64,000 nt of DNA, from NCBI RefSeq assembly GCF_022201045.2, contig NC_068562.1, positions 26,618,501 to 26,682,500 on the forward strand, in the 5' to 3' direction. Of this stretch, positions 11,025-26,000 are shown one piece after another. The DNA comes from Citrus sinensis. Lineage: Eukaryota; Streptophyta; Magnoliopsida; Sapindales; Rutaceae. The translations under genes were made by a program, and so were the position numbers. Numbering within the stretch: the first letter of the stretch is position 1; every line of letters starts with the position of its first letter. The notes beneath the pieces are model-generated. The model searched no databases and was not told where the DNA came from. It saw nothing but the letters and a program-made list of their open reading frames with translations.

Positions 11025-14000
11025 ATGGGTTGTTCTGTTGGGGATGAAGGTATTGCAATACTTCAGTTGCGCAAATGGTGCCCCTCCCAGTTCCCATTCG
11101 ACCTTTCAGAATTTCGTGAAGCCTTTATATCTCCAACGAAAGAGCTATTATTGCTGCTTTCGTATCATTGTGAAGCTTTGCTGTTTCCTCTAATTCCAGG
11201 TAACATTCTTTCCTTACTTTGTCTCTTCCAGACTGTCAATACTTGAACATATGTTTGTTTGTTGCCTGTGATACTACTGCATATATTTTTCACCTAGTTT
11301 GGTTGTACTACTGTTGTTGTTTTATCCATGTCAGCTTCCTGATTTGATTATTTTTTCCCCGTGATTGTCATGTGCAGGGGATTCTGTGGATTGTAACAAT
11401 GTGGAAAATTGTTATGACGGAAGTCTGCAAGATCCATGTTCATCTTCTCTTAGTAGGTCAGATTCAAAGGACGACGCCCCATGCACTTCTGGATCAGTAG
11501 TGGATTTTGATAATGGTTTTTCTCATGAACGTAATTTTTCAAGATCTAATAGTTACTCTTTTGTTTCTGATGTGAACTCACTGGCTTGGGGTGTATGTGG
11601 GGACACCTATAATCAGCACAAGGATACCTCATTTAGAGAGCTTCTTTTTGTGTCTGGCGACCAGTGTGTGACAGTCCATGCTTTTCGTCATCCTAGTGAT
11701 ATCAGTTCAAAGGCCAGACGTGCTATGCAGGATAATTTTGGACAAGGGAGGTGGGTGGAGTGGGGGCCTTCTTCTACTTTAGTTCATAGTGTGGAGGTAG
11801 AAGAGTCTTCTAGTTTATTTTGTGAGGCCCCTGGAGATGCTGACGATGAATACATAACTAATGGAAATAGGGAAAATTCACACGATATGCACATGGAAGC
11901 TAGGGATGATGAGTCATTGAGAGGTGTTGGTTCGAAGAGGTGGTTGAGGTCTTTTTTCACCAAAGCTGAAACCATCAAATCAGATGGTGGCTTTTGGACA
12001 AGGTTTCCTGAGGAGTCTTCATTTCCTGAGTCTGCAAAGGTTGTTTCATTTACGATTTTTGATAGTAATTTATCAAATCTCGAAATCCCCGCTAATGGTA
12101 ACTCTGTATCACTTAAGGAGGATAGGCAGGAGAATGTTTTGGATCTTAAGAAGGATGTGCCTACAAATTCTCATTTGGCTTCATCTAGCCTAAATTTTCA
12201 GTCTGACGTGTTACCGGATCTTTTAGGTATTGACAATAACATTTCATTCAAATGCACCAGAGTGTTTTCTAGGAATTCACATGATTTACTTGGGTTCCTT
12301 TTAGCATTAGTCGATCCTTTGTCTGTAAGTGTTAGGGATGGCAGTGAGAGAAACAGAAGCAAACATGCAGTTCTTGTTTCTAGGTTGAGTAGTTGGGGAA
12401 TCCAATGGGTTTCTGCCGTGAAGCTTGAGGAAAGTTTAAATGGAGGGTCAATGATTGAGTGGACTGATTTCTGCTTTACCGATGAGCTTCTTGTTTGCCT
12501 CAGCTCTTCTGGCTTTATCTTTTTCTATGCTGCTATGTCTGGCGACTATGTGGCAAAGCTTGATATTCCAAGTACCTATGGGCTCAGCCTGTGCTCAAGT
12601 TTGCAGGAGCAAGAGAAGTTATCCACGGCTGCTGATATGCAAGTTAAACAGGAAGATGAAGTTTGTGGCACACCAACTTGTCATCAACATGGCCATTTTG
12701 ATGGGAGGATGTTTAAAAAGTTGATTGCTGCTTCACATACCACCCTCTTAGCTGTGGTTGATGAATATAGTGTAATATATGTCATAGGTGGTGGTGATGA
12801 TATTCTGGAAAAATATAGCACTTCCACGAAACTGCTTGCTCATTCTTCGCAGTTGGGGCTTGGTATGTTGGTTGGTTGGGGGGCTGGTGGTTCTGATATA
12901 GGCCATCAAAGGGTACATTCTTGTTTTTCAAGTTCTCATAATCATGGTTTTAATCAAATCTTTCATGGAAAAGGAAGGCGGAAAGATATCTTTTTGAATG
13001 GATTTTCTGCTGCGTCAAAGACAAATGACCAGACTTCATGCGATTCTGAAGCACAGTTGCACCTTATGCGGAAAATATTTCTCCCCACTGATAGATATGC
13101 TGAGGATGATTGCATCTGTTTTTCATCTTTGGGAATCACTCGGCTCGCCAAGAAGCATCATACTAAGGAGCAAAATGGTGCTAAAGTTGTTCACTTTGAT
13201 CTTCATATGAGTTCAGCAGTTCATGATGACAGTTTTTTAAATCCTGGTTTGGAAACTTTTTCTCTAAAAGGGAGAAAAGAAAGTTCTGTTGTAGAAGCAG
13301 TGGGTTGTACTTTCCAGGGATGTTTTTATTTGGTAACTGAGGGTGGTCTTTCCGTAGTTCTCCCTGCTATTTCAGTTTCACCAAATTTCCTCCCTATTGA
13401 AACCATTGGATATCGGCAGGCATGTATAAATACAGGTGTAGGAAGTCAAATAAAAAGCAATCTCGAAATGGAAGAATTTAAACAGCCCTGGTCGCCTTGG
13501 AAAGTTGAAATTTTGGATAGAGTTCTCCTGTATGAAGGCCCTGAAGAGGCAGATCGCTTGTGTTTGGAAAATGGTGAGAGTAATTCTTCAAGTTTTTGCA
13601 TGTGGTCTTTAATTTGGTGTCTATGAATGTGTTTAGGATCAATGCTTCAATTCCGTAGTTATCATCTAGTAAAGTGTAACTACTTACTCCATATCTGGCT
13701 TTTTGATCTTCATTGAGACTCTGAAGTTAAGAATCTAATGTTGCTAAATTTAGCAGTGGTCAAGTTTATGCCTCGATTTCATTAACACTAAGTGAGATTG
13801 ATGAATTACAATGAACCTATTGTTGACACTAAACAATTGATGAAGTACAATGAACCTACTGTTGACACTAAACAATTTAATTCAATATAATGACACAAAA
13901 AAAGGAGAAAAGTAGATTGAAACTTGACTTTGTTGCTGCTGTTGAAATGATGATTTTAATATCTAGGAGTAGTGACAGGATCATAACGAGGATTGTTATT

Positions 14001-17000
14001 GTGCTGAAAGAGGCTATATACGAGGAACGGTGTGTTCCTTGACTACCAAGTCTCTTAATCTTATTCCTAGGTATATTAAAGAATGATTAGGAGCATGAAT
14101 GCATCTTGGTGTTAATTGGAACGGTTTGGTGCTTGCATTTAGTTTTGTGCACATCACACTTTTGTTCATTAATCTTTGCCATGACTGTCAAAAACGGGTT
14201 GTCTCTTGTATATTCTGAAAAAACTCATCTTGTCTTGGCTGTTGTGGTTAGATATAGTCCAGCAAGCTGCTGTGGACACTTGCATTTTTCTTGTTTTCTG
14301 TTGCAAATTTGTCATTTATGCAAGAACTGCTCGCTCCTCCTGCAGCCTAAAATTTAACATTTGATGTGGTTGATGCTTGCTGTTAGAATTCCTATGCTAG
14401 GAGGAGCTTGATTTTCTTTTCTTAGTTGACAGAGAGGAAGAAAGAACTTGGCTCTCACTGGAGGATCCTCCTTTTCTATTTCATTCTTTACCCTCTCTTT
14501 TCATGTTTTTCATTACTACTCTCCTTTGAAGAGTATGAGACCAAAATTTTCTTAACCATGTTTCCATTTTAATAGTCAAAGAAAAAAATTTCTTAAAAAA
14601 GAATAAGAAAATAAAAATTTCTTGTAAAGCTGGATACAAGCTTTACAGTAATAGGAACTGCTGAGACTTGAAGTGGTCTATATCTGGGGGAGCAGCAATG
14701 TCAATCATTCCTTCTTAATCGCAAATGGATTATAGTGAGGGCAAACACATGATATGAGATCTTTTATCTAATATTCAATTACTGTGAGGTGTAGCTCCTC
14801 TACTGAATTTTTTTTATGTACTAGCATATTGTGATAGATACTTGTTGCTTGGATAGAGTGGCCACTATCAAGCATTTGATACACTGTTTCTCAATGTAAT
14901 CTTGACATGTGTGTTACTGCAATGTCAGGGTGGGAGCTGAAAATTTCTCGTATGCGTCGATTGCAAATGGCATTAGAGTACATGAAATTTGATGAAATAA
15001 AAAAGTAAGATTCTGTGCGAGCATGCATACACTCATTTTTATGTGTGTACATTGTGTGTTTGTATATTCACTCTTTTCTATAACTGCTTTGTCCTGATCG
15101 ATGAAGTGGAAATTTCATTGAATCCTGTTGTTAAGTAGATTTTATATAGGGGAAAAAAATTTACAAAAGGTGAACAAGATGTCCCCTGGCCTCAAAAACA
15201 GCTTAATAAATTAAAATTAAGAGAGCATCTCGAAGACAGTTAAACATTATCAACATCTGAAAGAGAGGCAAAAGCTTCCTGAAAGACAAAATCAATCTAA
15301 CCTTAAACTCCTTACCAATTCAAATGTATGAAATAAAGTGAAGTTATGATATATATCTTTGAATATCATGCAAGAGGCTTCCTTTAAATATGTATTATTT
15401 ATTTATATTTCACTTATTTGAATAATTGTAACTGAATGCTAATAGTGATATGGAGCAGAGGAAGTACTGACTCAGAGAATAGGTAGAATGTTATAGATGA
15501 TATACTGCAGTGACTGTAGAGCGGGTGTTCTTGTAGCTTGCTAAGAATAGTTTATTTGGGACTGCAGCTGGGTTGTTGATCGTAGATTTTATTGTAATAG
15601 TGAATTTGGAAGTGCATCACTTTTAGATTAAATCAGTTGGTACTTTTCAGGATTATTTTTTAGCTTAAATAGGGAATTGTTTTTTCAGGGGCTTTGAATT
15701 GTCTCAGATGGTGTATTTCCTCATAATGTGGTCCAAAAATTTGTCCTCATTCTCCTCCCCTCTTTTTCCTTATAGAAACTTGATTTGAGTGCTAATGCAA
15801 AATGATAAGAGGAGAATGTTTTTACTTTTTAGGTGATAGTTTGTGATAATTATAGAGGTAGTACTCATATAGCTAACTCAAGATAGTTTTGGGACTGAGG
15901 CTGGGTTGATTTTCATAGCGATTGTTGGAATAATGAATTGAGAAGTGCATCACTCTTAGATTAAAGCAGTTATTACAGTCTCAGGAGTACAGTTTTACAT
16001 TAATTTGGGAATTGTTTTCTTGGAGGCTTTCAATTGTCTCCGGCAGTAAATTCTTGAATCCTGTCCTTAAAGAAAATTGATAAGATCAATAAAGCACCAA
16101 TCTGAAAATACTAGGTGAGATAGGGTGGGGTAGACTTGAATATGTTTATCTATTTGTCGTCGTGCATATCTACTTCGCATGCCTTTATATTGATTAAAAA
16201 CTCGGAGTTGGTTGGAAATATAAATTCTGGTCTTGTTTTCTGAAATCCTAATTCTTCTTTTTAATATAACAGACAAGCATTTGATTTTTGAACATCATGT
16301 GCGTAATGGACAAACTGAGCTGTAGGTTTTTACAAGGGCTTGACTAACATTTTTGATTATTTGGTTTTACTATCCTGATAAATGAACAGATCTTTAGAAA
16401 TGTTGGTGGATGTCAATCTGGTAGAAGAGGGCATTTTGAGACTAATCTTTGCTGCAGTTTATCTGATGACTCGTACAAATGGCAATGACAATGAGTCTTC
16501 TACTGCTTCAAGGTAAAGACTTATCATCCATTTTCTTTTGTTGTTGTGGATTTGCTAAGGTCTGCATTTTTGTTATTCATTTGCAAAGCAAGTTAGCAGA
16601 AGCTTCTATCATCTCCTCATGATGACTGTTGAAGGTTTCATAATTTCGGACAAAACTTGTCAACAATTTAGATCTTATCTTGATCAGTGTTTAAATTTGT
16701 GAATAAAATTTTGTTCCACATGGAATCGTCGGTTATTCCTCCTCTAGATAATTCAGGAGAGAGGTGTAGGTACACTGGTGTTTGCCTCCAGATAGAAAGC
16801 CACACAGTCCATCAGGGATTTCTTTTTTTTTTGTAGGTCTGAATGCAACATATTCCTTAAGTTTGCTTCTGTTGATATGAGTTGTTCATTTCTTGTATTT
16901 CTATTACTTTGGTTAAATATTTTTCGGACACATTTGTGTCCCCCTCCCTCTTGGTGTGTGCTGTAGAAAAGAAGTGCAGAAACTTTTAAACCTTTTCCTT

Positions 17001-20000
17001 CATCGTTTTAGTCAAAGTTGTGGAATAGATTACGCAAAGAGGCTAGTATTTTTTCGGTCATCCCGGTTTCTTGTAACTCTCTTCTTATGAAGAATTCCTT
17101 AGCTTTTGGTAAAGGAATAAAGGCTAAAACTCTTTGGAAATGTGCAGTGGCAGCTCTCTTTTGGGGTATTGTGGCAGTAAATATATATATATTTTTTTAA
17201 ATTTTGAGGAGATAGATGTGGATAGTTTAAAGAATTGTGGGATGGAGTCCATCTTCTAGGATTACTTTGTGCTTTAGTTTCTAAGGAGTATCATGTGGGG
17301 GTGGGCAAAGACCAACAACCCACAACTAAGCCCAAACCCAAACCAAATTAGGTTATTGGGGTTGGTTTGGATGGGTTAAAAATTTATTTTGTTTGGGATG
17401 GGTCCAGCTAAATAATCTACTCAGCCCATAATTTTGGGGTCATTGCATTGACATCTAAACTTTCTTGGTTTGATTTGAGTGGAGAAAACTGAAACCAACC
17501 TAATGTTTTTGCAACCCCAGCCAACCCAACCCATTTTAATTTGGTTTGAGTTTCAATTCGAATGACTTTGGTTAACTCACCTATCATATAATATTATTAA
17601 AAACATTATCAATTGTCATGCATTTGAATAATAAATACATATTAAAATTATCTTTTTGTTCAAAAAAATCCAGTAAGGTGACTGTCCCCTCTGGTCTCTT
17701 TGTGTCCCTCTATTTGAAGTCTCTTTTTATCATCAAACTAATGCTTGCTACCTTCTTTCTGTCATCAAATTAATGCATGCTACCTTCACTGTATCCCAAA
17801 AAAAAAAAACAGTGGGCAAATGCCCCCTCTAGTCTATTTGTTGATGTGCGGCACCTTTACCTATATTGAAAATTGATTTTATTAAAAAACCACCAGTAAG
17901 GGCAGTCTGCGCACTGATCTCATTGCGCCATTAATCAGTGGTACCTTCACCTGTATTATGGACTGAGTAAATTTGATGCCTAAAATATTATAATTATTGG
18001 CTGAGTGGTTAAATGGGTTGGACCCAACCCAAACTAAATTAAAAGGGGTTGAACCCAACCCAATCCATATCAGTTTTCAACCCAAACTATCTAATTTTGT
18101 TTGGGTTTGGTTGGGTTATGGGTTGTCGGTTTTTTGCCCACCCTTAATTACTACCAAGATTCTTCTATTGTCTTCATTCATCTAAACTAGGAGGGGGTTT
18201 TTGAGATGGGGTGTAAAGGCTGGTCAAGCTTTGTAGAGGGGTAATCGGATATATTTTTGTATAGAACAGAAATGTTTTAGTTTTTGCTTACTTTGTGGAC
18301 AACTATCCACTTCACTGTATTGATTTTTCATCTTTAACACAATTTTGAGTTTCTAATGCAAAAAATAAGGATCTTTTTTTTGGCTTTTTTTGGTATAGAG
18401 AAGTTCCCCTCCCCTGTTTTTTGTTCCCTTTGTGGATGACTGGTTCTCAGATGTACCTCCTTTTATTTTTCCTGTATTAATACAGCTTTCTTTGTCTCTT
18501 TTAAAAAAGTGAAGAATAACATCTATGAATAGGTGGGAGTGTTTTGGGACAGGTGTCTAGGCTGGTCTAGTATTGTAGAGGGGTGATTAGTATATTTTCG
18601 TACAGCACAGAAAGTTTTTGTTATTTTGCTTTCTTAGCGGACAGCTGATCCACTCCTTGTAATGATTCCTCGTCTTTAATACAATATACAGTTTCTTATC
18701 AAAAGAAAGAAAGAAAAAGGAAAAAAGTCTATCAATCTTAAAAGTTGTCTCAGGTTACAGAATCATGAAGTATATGATTCTGGATGTTAATCAACTTTGG
18801 TATCATAATGCATTAATGATTATCATTATTTTTATTTTGCATTTAGTATTCTAGATATTCCAGTTACTGATGCTCTTTATCACAGGCTTCTTGCAGTGGC
18901 TACTAGCTTTGTAACCAAAATGATTCGCAAATACGGACTACAACAGCAAAAAAATGATGCATACTTACTACAGGGCTTTAATGGAAATGGAATACTTCCT
19001 CTTCCACCAATTTTACCAGATGAAGAACAAAATGAGATGGAAAATTGTAAAAGGCTTTATGAGATGGCTCAATTTTTGGAGATTATTCGCAATTTGCAGA
19101 GCCGACTTAGTGCAAAACTTAAAAAGCCAGGCCAAGGACCGGTATGCTGTTGTTTTATTTCCTACGTGTTGATATAGTTCATACATATATCATTAGAATC
19201 AAGCAATGCGTTTTCATCATGGTACAGGAGGAAAGTGAGGAGGCATTATGTTTGGTGGATCCAAATTTGCCACAGGATGAATCTCAACTGTCTATAGTTG
19301 CAGCAGATGTGGGATTGTTGGATACTGTAAATCAACGTGAAATTCCATTTACACTGTCTGAGGCCGCCGCTAGTGACGTTGAGAACCTTGCATTGATGCC
19401 TCACAGTTCCTTGAGTTCTAAAGCTGTGTTGGAACTGGAAGATTCTGGTGAAACATCTCTTCCAGTGCCACAAGGAGCAGCTCTCAGGAGGAAGGTTCTT
19501 CCCTTGGAAAATCCAAAGGAGATGATTGCACGTTGGAAAATAGATAAATTGGACTTGAAAACTGTAGTCAAAGATGCTCTACTCTCTGGTCGTCTGCCTT
19601 TGGCAGTTCTTCAGCTGCATCTTAATCATTCAACAGAATTTTCCAGCGAAGAAGAGCATCATGATACCTTCACCGAAGTTCGCGACATTGGAAGAGCTAT
19701 TGCATATGACTTATTTTTGAAGGTAGCTTTATTGTTACTCTGAACAAAGCTATAGTAGTTTTTATTTCTGCACTAATGGTACATGAACAATAGGGTGAAA
19801 CTGGACTAGCTGTGGCAACACTGCAGAGACTTGGGGAAGACATCGAAATCTGCCTCAAACAGTTGGTATTCGGTACTGTGAGGAGATCACTACGAATGCA
19901 AATTGCTGAGGAGATGAGAAAATACGGATACTTGGGATCATATGAGTGGAAGATGTTGGAGAGGATGTCACTCCTTCAGGTATGTGATTGTTATAAAGTG

Positions 20001-23000
20001 ATATTTGTAATTCTCTTAATTGCAAGCATGTGCTCCATGTTTGAGGTCCAAAGTCTGATTATTTCTTTGATCTCCCTTCTTTGTGCTTCTCTATCTGGTG
20101 GAAAAGAGGCTTTACCCTAGCAGTAGTTTCTGGAAAACATTTCATGGCAGGCAAAAAGAATTCATAAGTGATTCTTCAGCTTTAAAGTCTCCAGGAGAAA
20201 TATATTTGTGCCTGTTGGATTCACCTTTATTTAACAATCTTACCATTGAGTGTGGTGAGGTGGATGGGGTTGTTTTGGGTTCGTGGACAAATGTCAATGA
20301 AAGTTCATCGAACCCTGTGATTGATGAAGAAAATGCTCATATTGGATATTGGGTTGCTGCTGCAGTGTGGTCAAATGTGTGGGATCAAAGAACCATTGAT
20401 CGTGTAAGTCACTACTTCTGTGTCCTACCATTTAAAATATTACATTTATCCTTTTGAATTTGTAGTGGAAGGAAGTTGTCGTTGTAGTGAGATAGAATCT
20501 GGTCCCTGGTCAAGGTTTCGACTAACTATATTTAAATCGAATGTATGTTTTCACTAAATACCTATGAACAAGAAATTTATTGCACAATAACTTTTAAATG
20601 TTTCTTGTGTATGTGATCAATTGAGAATTTACTAGATATACGATCCACTTATTTTTCTCAATTTGAATTGTAGGATCTTTTAAATTTTAATAATTGCTGT
20701 AATTAAAGTTGAGCACAAAGTACGGTTCATACGATGATTTTAACCTTTTTATGCTTCAGGATAATTACAATAAGCTCATGCTACAAGATATCAAAAAGAG
20801 GCAATAATTGATGCTGTTGAATGAATTCTTTACTTCTCTGTCACCCTACAGTTCTACCATAACTGAATGTTGAGCTTTAGGTATTAGTGTTCTAGATTCA
20901 TATGCTTAAGCATGAAAGAATGGCTCTCTTCTCCTTAAAAGTAAGAGAGCTATTATTTCCTCTGTGCCCCTATAGTGGTACATGTTCTTCACGATATCTA
21001 TAGTATTTCTTTCTCTTTCTACAAAATCAATGGCTTTTTCATTTTTACTTTATAATTCACAATAATCTATACTTTCTCAGTTATTTATTTATTTTTATTT
21101 TTTTGCTTTAAAACTCAGTTTATCTGTCAGTGAACTCATGGTGGTCCCTCAGTGAATGTTTATATTTGAAATTAAGATAAGTGTATATTTGCATTCCATA
21201 CTTATGGTTATTTTCTTTATCTTCTTGCTCATCTTAATCTCCATATCTTTATTGTTGAATACTATTGCTGTATTGCACCGTATTATTATGGTTCTTGCAA
21301 CCATAATTTGGTTTCATTTCTCTATATGGCTTAGTACTTAAATATGAATTTTTAAATATTTTTCTAATAGATTACTTATTTGTACAGATAGTACTGGACC
21401 AACCTTTTCATATGGGTGTTCATGTATTGTGGGAATCACAATTGGAGTACCATATATGCCATAATGACTGGGAGGAAGTCTCCAAACTTCTGGAGTTTAT
21501 TCCTGCGTCAGTGCTATCAGAGGGAAGCCTCCAGATTGCTTTAGATGTTTTGCAGCCTGCTACTGTTGGTTGCAATAGTGAGTTACCTGACTTTGGCAAT
21601 TATATATGTTCTATTGAAGATCTGGATGCTGTTTGCTTGGATGTTCCCAAAATTAAAGTTTTCAGGTTTTCTGCCAATGGTATATGCTCCACGTGGTTAA
21701 GAATGCTCATGGAGCAGGAGCTGGCAAAAAAGTTTGTCTTTTTGAAGGAATACTGGGAAGGCACAGGAGAAATAGTATCTCTTTTGGCCCGTTCAGGCTT
21801 CATTATGAACAGAAATAAAATGTCACCTGAGGATGATTCTATTGAGAGTTTCTCAGATCTGAATTTATCAAATATTGGAAGATCTACTGTTGACACACTG
21901 CACGCTTTGCATAAATTACTCGTACATCACTGTGCAGAACATAACTTGCCAAACCTTTTGGACCTCTACCTTGATCATCACAAGTTGGTTCAAGATAATG
22001 ATTTACTCTGTTCATTACAAGAAGCAGCAGTAAGTGTTTTCTCATTAAATTATCATCTTTTGTGTTGGATTTACTCTGATTATTTCTATCAATCACAATT
22101 TTGCATCCAAATGTTTATTGGCTATAAATTATTTATCATCAAGTCATCATCTTTGAGATTCATGTTAGTTGATGAAATTAATTATTTTTATCTCCAAATA
22201 TTTTTTTTTTCAAGGAAGAGTAGTCCTTATATTTCTGATTCAAGACACAGAAAATAGGTTTTGATAATGATAATCTACCCTTATTATTAAGCTCCATTTG
22301 GTTAGTTGGAGAAAGTCTGAACTAAAGGCATTGGTGTTGGTAAATCTTGGCGTTTTCAGAAAATTAATGAATGAGCCAGCACAAAGCAAGCCCTTCCAAA
22401 ATAAATGTGTTATTTCCAGCTAGAATAGTAATTTTCTTCTTTTATTATTCTTTTTTTTGGTCCAAGCTCAATTCTTTTTTTTTGGTCCAAGCTCACAATT
22501 CTGTTTTGTGCGGACTGGAACATAAAATTGTGTGATACATGCTAATGACAGTCTTAGAGATGGTGATTTCTTAGTTTTCACGCAGAATTACTTTAGTTGA
22601 GCTAAGAGAGTGCTGTCACCATTTAATTTTGCTGAGGAGGGAAACTTGCAGAATGGTGGTTAAACAAAATTCCCCTGCCCTTGCATGCTCAACTTCTTTC
22701 CTAATGCACTCTGAAGTAGACTTCAAGATTAAGTGTAGTTTCAAAACATATCAATATTGAACTGTTTTGAGTGTTATAATCAAGGTGCAGTCTCCACTCT
22801 GTTGTCAATTGGCTTAGGATAAGCAATGTTTAAGCTCCTTGATACCATTCGTGTTTTGCTACTATTTACACATGGCCCTTATGTGACAAATACTTTGTGT
22901 GTGCGCTCTTACCTATGTCTTTGTTTTCTGTAATACAACTGTTCAGGGAAATTGTCACTGGGCCAGATGGTTGCTCTTTTCTAGGGTTAAGGGGCATGAA

Positions 23001-26000
23001 TATGATGCAGCATTTTCTAATGCTCGTTCAACAATGTCGCATAGTCTAGTGTCTGGTAGCAACCTGAGTGTTCCTGAGATTGATGATATAATTCATACTG
23101 TTGATGACATTGCTGAAGGAGGGGGAGAAATGGCTGCTTTAGCAACACTAATGTATGCTCCAGCCCCAATTCAAAACTGCCTAAGTAGTGGTAGTATAAG
23201 GCATAGTAGCTCTTCAGCCCAGTGCACACTAGAGAACTTGAGACCCACCCTGCAACGCTTCCCTACATTGTGGCGCACACTTGTAGCGGCATGTTTTGGA
23301 GAGGAGCCAAGGTGCAATTTTTTGGGTCCTAAAGCAAAGAATGGTTAGCTTTAAAACTCTTATTTTCTTTGGTTCTTTGATTTGTACATGTAAAGATTAA
23401 TCCTTCGGTGGTCTTAATTTGCTAACGCATAATTTTTTTTCTATATTTGTTAATTCAGATTTATCAGACTACCTTAATTGGCGTGACAGCATCTTCTTCT
23501 CTTCTGGACGTGATACTTCACTTTCACAGATCCTGCCTTGCTGGTTTCCGAAGGCTGTAAGAAGGTTGATTCAGCTTTATGTGCAGGTCAGTCTTTTTAT
23601 CTCCTGCTAACATGTTTTTGTGCTCCTCATCTGCTATAGTTATGGAAATGTTTTTTCATGCAAATTCTTTTGGGTTAGGATGCAGAAAATGAGGGCTTTG
23701 ATTTCCTTTGGGATAAAGTGCATTTTCTTGGGTCTCTTTGGTGTTGGTTTCTGCTGAGTTTAGGGGATCTCTTCTTTATTTGTAAAATTGGGAAACTGTT
23801 GTCAAATGATGTTTTTGTTCTGCATTTTGTTCCTGTAACTTTTTTTTTTGGGAGTTGCAACTCTTTTTTATTATTATTATATTTTCCCATTTCTTATTTG
23901 TTTATTTTAAAAAAAAAAAAAATCTCTTATGGTGTTGTCCTTTCAAAGTTATTTTCTAGCTTTTTGGTCAAAATTGGTTTCACAGTTGTTTTCTTACAAC
24001 TCAGTGAAAATATTTATTGTATGCTTATATAATTGTATGGAGGCAGTTTAACTATTACTTCTTACTGATCTAATATGTTTATCTTCTTGGTAATTGGGAA
24101 TGGCCTTTGCGGATTGCAGGGTCCTCTAGGATGGCAGTCACCTTCAGGTCTGCCTACAGAAACTTTGCTGCAAGGGGATGTCGATTTTTTCACATTTGCT
24201 GATGGAGATGCTGAGGTCAGTGCTATTTCGTGGGAAGCAACTATCCAGAAACACATTGAAGAGGAACTTTATGATGCTTCACTCAAGGTATGTACTTTTT
24301 TGCATAAAACAATCAGTTCATGCAATTTAGATGAAACGTGATGAAATACTGTTTTTTTAATCCAATTTTGGCAGAGTTTTCCTTTTTGCCCAAGGATTAT
24401 TTCCTGAAATCCGAGTAGTTAGTATGGTTGCAGATGGAACTATTAGTATTGTTGTAGGTGAAATTTCTTACATGTGTTGAGATATCTTTATTGAGGAGAT
24501 TCCAAGTGGTGTTTATGATTGGTTCCCTATATAAAGGATACTTCTATGATATGCTTGATATTTCACTATTAGTAGAGAGCTTAAGCTTAACCTTTCATGT
24601 CAAGCTAACTTAACATGGAATTAGAGGTATTAGAGGTCTTCTGTTTGAATCTATCTCCCCTCACGATCGCTGTTGTATTTGTTTATATTGTGTGTGTGTG
24701 TGTATTTATCTCTCCTGAGTCTCTTTCTGGGCCTGGTCCACATGATAAGCCCGTTTGGTATGGGTCTTGCGGCCTATTTGAGAGCTTCAAACTATTTTTT
24801 TCTGGCCATCACTGAGCGTAAGCTTGTAGGTTAAGCAAGTTTTCAAACATTTACAATATTATTTTCTATTTATGCAAAATTTAAGCAAATCATATTCCCT
24901 GGTTGTTTAACCACACTGTATTGATTTTTTTTTTTTTAACTCCCCATTCAACTTTGTTAATTTGGCCATATTATAAAAAATATTTAGTTATATTAAAAAG
25001 TTGATTAGAGTTTTATTAGGTAATAATACAAATATTCTGGAGAATGTTTTTAAAAATATTAAGGGGCGATTAAATAAAATTAAAATCATGGTAAAAAAGT
25101 TACATGACTAATAAATGGGTTTGGTTAGTATTTGATATTCTTGACATGATTAATACACGGTCTTAGTACCTGTTGGCTAAAATACGGCATATTACGGATA
25201 AAACTCTATGCCAACCCAAATTACCATGCCTAATCTTTGTGCATTGACCGTCAAATTATTTTTGAACACTATGGGCCCGCAAATGAAAATTTTGAGCTGT
25301 GCCCATGATCTTTTTAATAATCATTTGCCATATTAGAAAGTAGATTGAAGCTATTTATAAAATAATTATCATTGACTCAAATCCTTAGATTAAAGACATC
25401 CTAATAATAAAGAAAAATCATTGTTGAAAGAATATAAAACGATAAAGATTCCTACTGTACAATTCAGCTACAGCAGCATGAACAATGTGTTTCTGCAGTG
25501 AATGAATTGTGTATTTCACTACAGTAGTGATAATCGAAGGCACTATCATTAGCTCAATATTTTTCCTAATCAAAACGTGTAAACACCAAACATGTACAAT
25601 CTATCAATTACTATGGAAATTTCTAAACCCAGATTTCTTGAGGCGGGAAAAAAAAAAGATTAAATCCAACTTGACCTTAAAAATCAAGCTTGCTTTGAAC
25701 TCCTTTGAATGCCCAGGAAGATCTTGCACAGAATCTTAAGTGCTTGAAAGACAAAAATCTGACCAAAAAAGCTCTTTTCATGGCTGCAACGGAATCATCT
25801 GGATGCTGTTACTGTTACTTCTGTTCGGCTCATTGGCTGCTTTCATGTTGCTTGGATCACGTATATGGTTTTGTCACACTTTCCTCCATTACCTTTAGGA
25901 AACTGGAATTGGACTTGAGCATCATTTACATCGTGGTCGTGCACTGGCAGCTTTCAACCAGCTTCTTGGTGTTAGAATTGAGAAGATGAAATCAGAAGGC

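Noticed and set aside
25705-25989. 94-aa frame as an extra spatacsin exon
   Set aside because: It overlaps exon 13 in a different phase; direct joining of DASLK to ETGIGLEHH keeps frame and reads like the family.
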